This document shows, piece by piece, positions 21,446 through 22,379 of a stretch of 22,379 nucleotides of DNA. The DNA is from JAJFUI01 sp039679885 (GTDB taxonomy: Bacteria; Planctomycetota; Planctomycetia; Pirellulales; Thermoguttaceae), in NCBI GenBank assembly GCA_039679885.1, contig JBDKUC010000303.1, positions 1 to 22,379 of the forward strand, in the 5' to 3' direction. Numbering within the stretch: position 1 is the first letter of the stretch; every line of letters starts with the position of its first letter. The notes under the pieces are model-generated. The model saw only the letters and a program-made list of their open reading frames with translations. It did not search any database and was not told where the DNA came from. The translations under genes and the position numbers were made by a program.

Positions 21446-22379
21446 CTAGTGAGGAAGATTGTCGAGTGCGCCGCCGCCGCGCCTTGCGCCGCCGACGTCG
21501 CCCTGACTGTGAGCCGACTCGCTCTCGCGAAGCGCGTCGACCGCGGGCTTGTCCTCGATTTGATCGTGGACAGACAGCGTGCCATCGGGCTCCCAGAGCA
21601 ACACTTGACCCGGAGCGAACATATTCGTGCGGCGAGAAACCTTGTCGCCGCCGCGGAAATCGATGGCTACGATGTTCGAGTAAAAATCGAGCTTGTACTT
21701 GCGGCCCATGCCCATCGGCGCGGCCGCTTTTGCGCCGCCACCGAGCGGCGCCCCACCGGCAATGCCTGGCCCGGGGCCTGGCGCAACCGCAGCTCCAGCC
21801 GCTCCACCGCCGGCCCTTGCCCGTGCGCCTCGACGGCCTCCAGCGGCCGCGCCGGCATCCGGCGCGCCGGCGGCCGCCTCCGCGCGAGGCTGAGCGCCGC
21901 CGCCCATCGGTCCCGGGCCGCCGAGCATCGGCCCCGCACCCGGCCCCATCATTCCCATGCCGCCGAATGCGCCCGCCTCTTCATGCGTGATCGTGACATT
22001 TGTGAAGTTGGCCAACTGGCCGCGAACCAGGTTGAAATCATCGAACGCCTCGAACCCGCGTTGCACCCAACGGGCCAACATGACCTTGGCCGAAGGCTCG
22101 CGGGCTGGTGTCACCGAGATCGCCAACGTCCGCGTGTCGGGCGGAGTCGAGATCACCGGGCTGGGCTCGGACCACTCCGTTTCCAAAAACTCCTTCTCGG
22201 CGTCTTTTGGGTCAGTCAGGTAGCTCGGCTTGATGTTGCAGGGCGTTTGCGCATTGGCGGCGGCCGCACCCGTCGGGACGTAGTTCGGGTTGACCAGCGT
22301 CAAGCGAACGCGATAGACGTAGCATTTGCCCGGTTCGACGGAGAAATCGAAGTATCGCAGCAGCTTGAGCGTTGCAACG
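21446..22379 (-). CDS. C-terminal part of an envelope protein upstream of secretin (partial)
   Basis: The frame is open from the window edge (22379) to a TAG at 21446, giving about 310 residues; the N-terminus lies outside. The visible part begins LLRYFDFSVEPGKCYVYRVR followed by LTLVNPNYVP, a beta-rich segment like a fibronectin-type strand pattern. Further charged beta sequence follows (SEPSPVISTPPDTRTLAISV). Then comes a Gly/Ala/Pro/Met-rich low-complexity tract of about 90 residues (bases about 21700-21970), and last a conserved-looking strand block (YKLDFYSNIVAIDFRGGDK, then VLLWEPDGTLSVHDQ) and a polar tail. Its position before a secretin gene on the same strand suggests a periplasmic component of the same machine, comparable in place to PilP or GspC. 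I do not recognise the family; the function is inferred from context only. Confidence 0.7.
   Translation of the reverse strand, partial: VATLKLLRYFDFSVEPGKCYVYRVRLTLVNPNYVPTGAAAANAQTPCNIKPSYLTDPKDAEKEFLETEWSEPSPVISTPPDTRTLAISVTPAREPSAKVMLARWVQRGFEAFDDFNLVRGQLANFTNVTITHEEAGAFGGMGMMGPGAGPMLGGPGPMGGGAQPRAEAAAGAPDAGAAAGGRRGARARAGGGAAGAAVAPGPGPGIAGGAPLGGGAKAAAPMGMGRKYKLDFYSNIVAIDFRGGDKVSRRTNMFAPGQVLLWEPDGTLSVHDQIEDKPAVDALRESESAHSQGDVGGARRGGGALDNLPH

Noticed and set aside
21256..21585. Small minus-strand frame of 109 codons between the partial gene and secretin
   Set aside because: It overlaps the end of the partial gene in another frame, has no ribosome binding site, and its composition is random-looking.

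Overview
The window looks like a chromosomal segment of a GC-rich planctomycete, probably Pirellulales-like. Four things suggest this: a BBP7-type outer-membrane beta-barrel protein, a PEP-CTERM sorted exported protein, an LL-diaminopimelate aminotransferase of planctomycete type, and a UvrA with two complete UvrA units in one chain, an arrangement I recall from Chlamydia, in the same PVC superphylum. No rRNA, tRNA, CRISPR array, transposase or phage gene was recognised.

Layout. Bases 1-734 (minus) hold a small membrane-protein gene behind a near-consensus promoter and a palindromic operator, with the ATGA-overlapping start of a second gene at the window edge. Bases 851-988 are a nested inverted repeat. 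Bases 1108-3648 (plus) encode an alpha-glucan phosphorylase, convergent across a strong hairpin with the BBP7 gene (3757-5127, minus). A 263-bp divergent region with two palindromes and an extended -10 promoter separates BBP7 from the giant uvrA (5391-12650, plus). uvrA meets a site-2-type M50 protease gene (12658-13560, minus) tail to tail with a 7-bp gap. A zinc-ribbon gene and dapL follow (13788-15304, plus), then a repeat-filled spacer, a PEP-CTERM protein with a possible papain-like active site (15678-16580, plus), a hairpin-rich convergent spacer, and on the minus strand a 1412-residue secretin (TTG start) preceded by a partial gene that runs off the right end.

Functions are mixed: glycogen breakdown, nucleotide excision repair, lysine/peptidoglycan precursor synthesis, membrane proteolysis and envelope/secretion. 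Only the membrane protein plus its overlapping partner, zinc ribbon plus dapL, and the partial gene plus secretin look like co-transcribed sets.

The most unusual locus is uvrA. It encodes four intact ABC ATPase modules, then a roughly 340-residue C-terminal region I cannot assign. Five short stretches inside the reading frame look like inserted repetitive DNA: three copies of one 29-bp palindromic element, and two purine-arm/pyrimidine-arm hairpin tracts. All keep the frame and fall in apparent loops or linkers. This resembles the in-frame palindromic elements known from Rickettsia and is the best candidate here for something undescribed.
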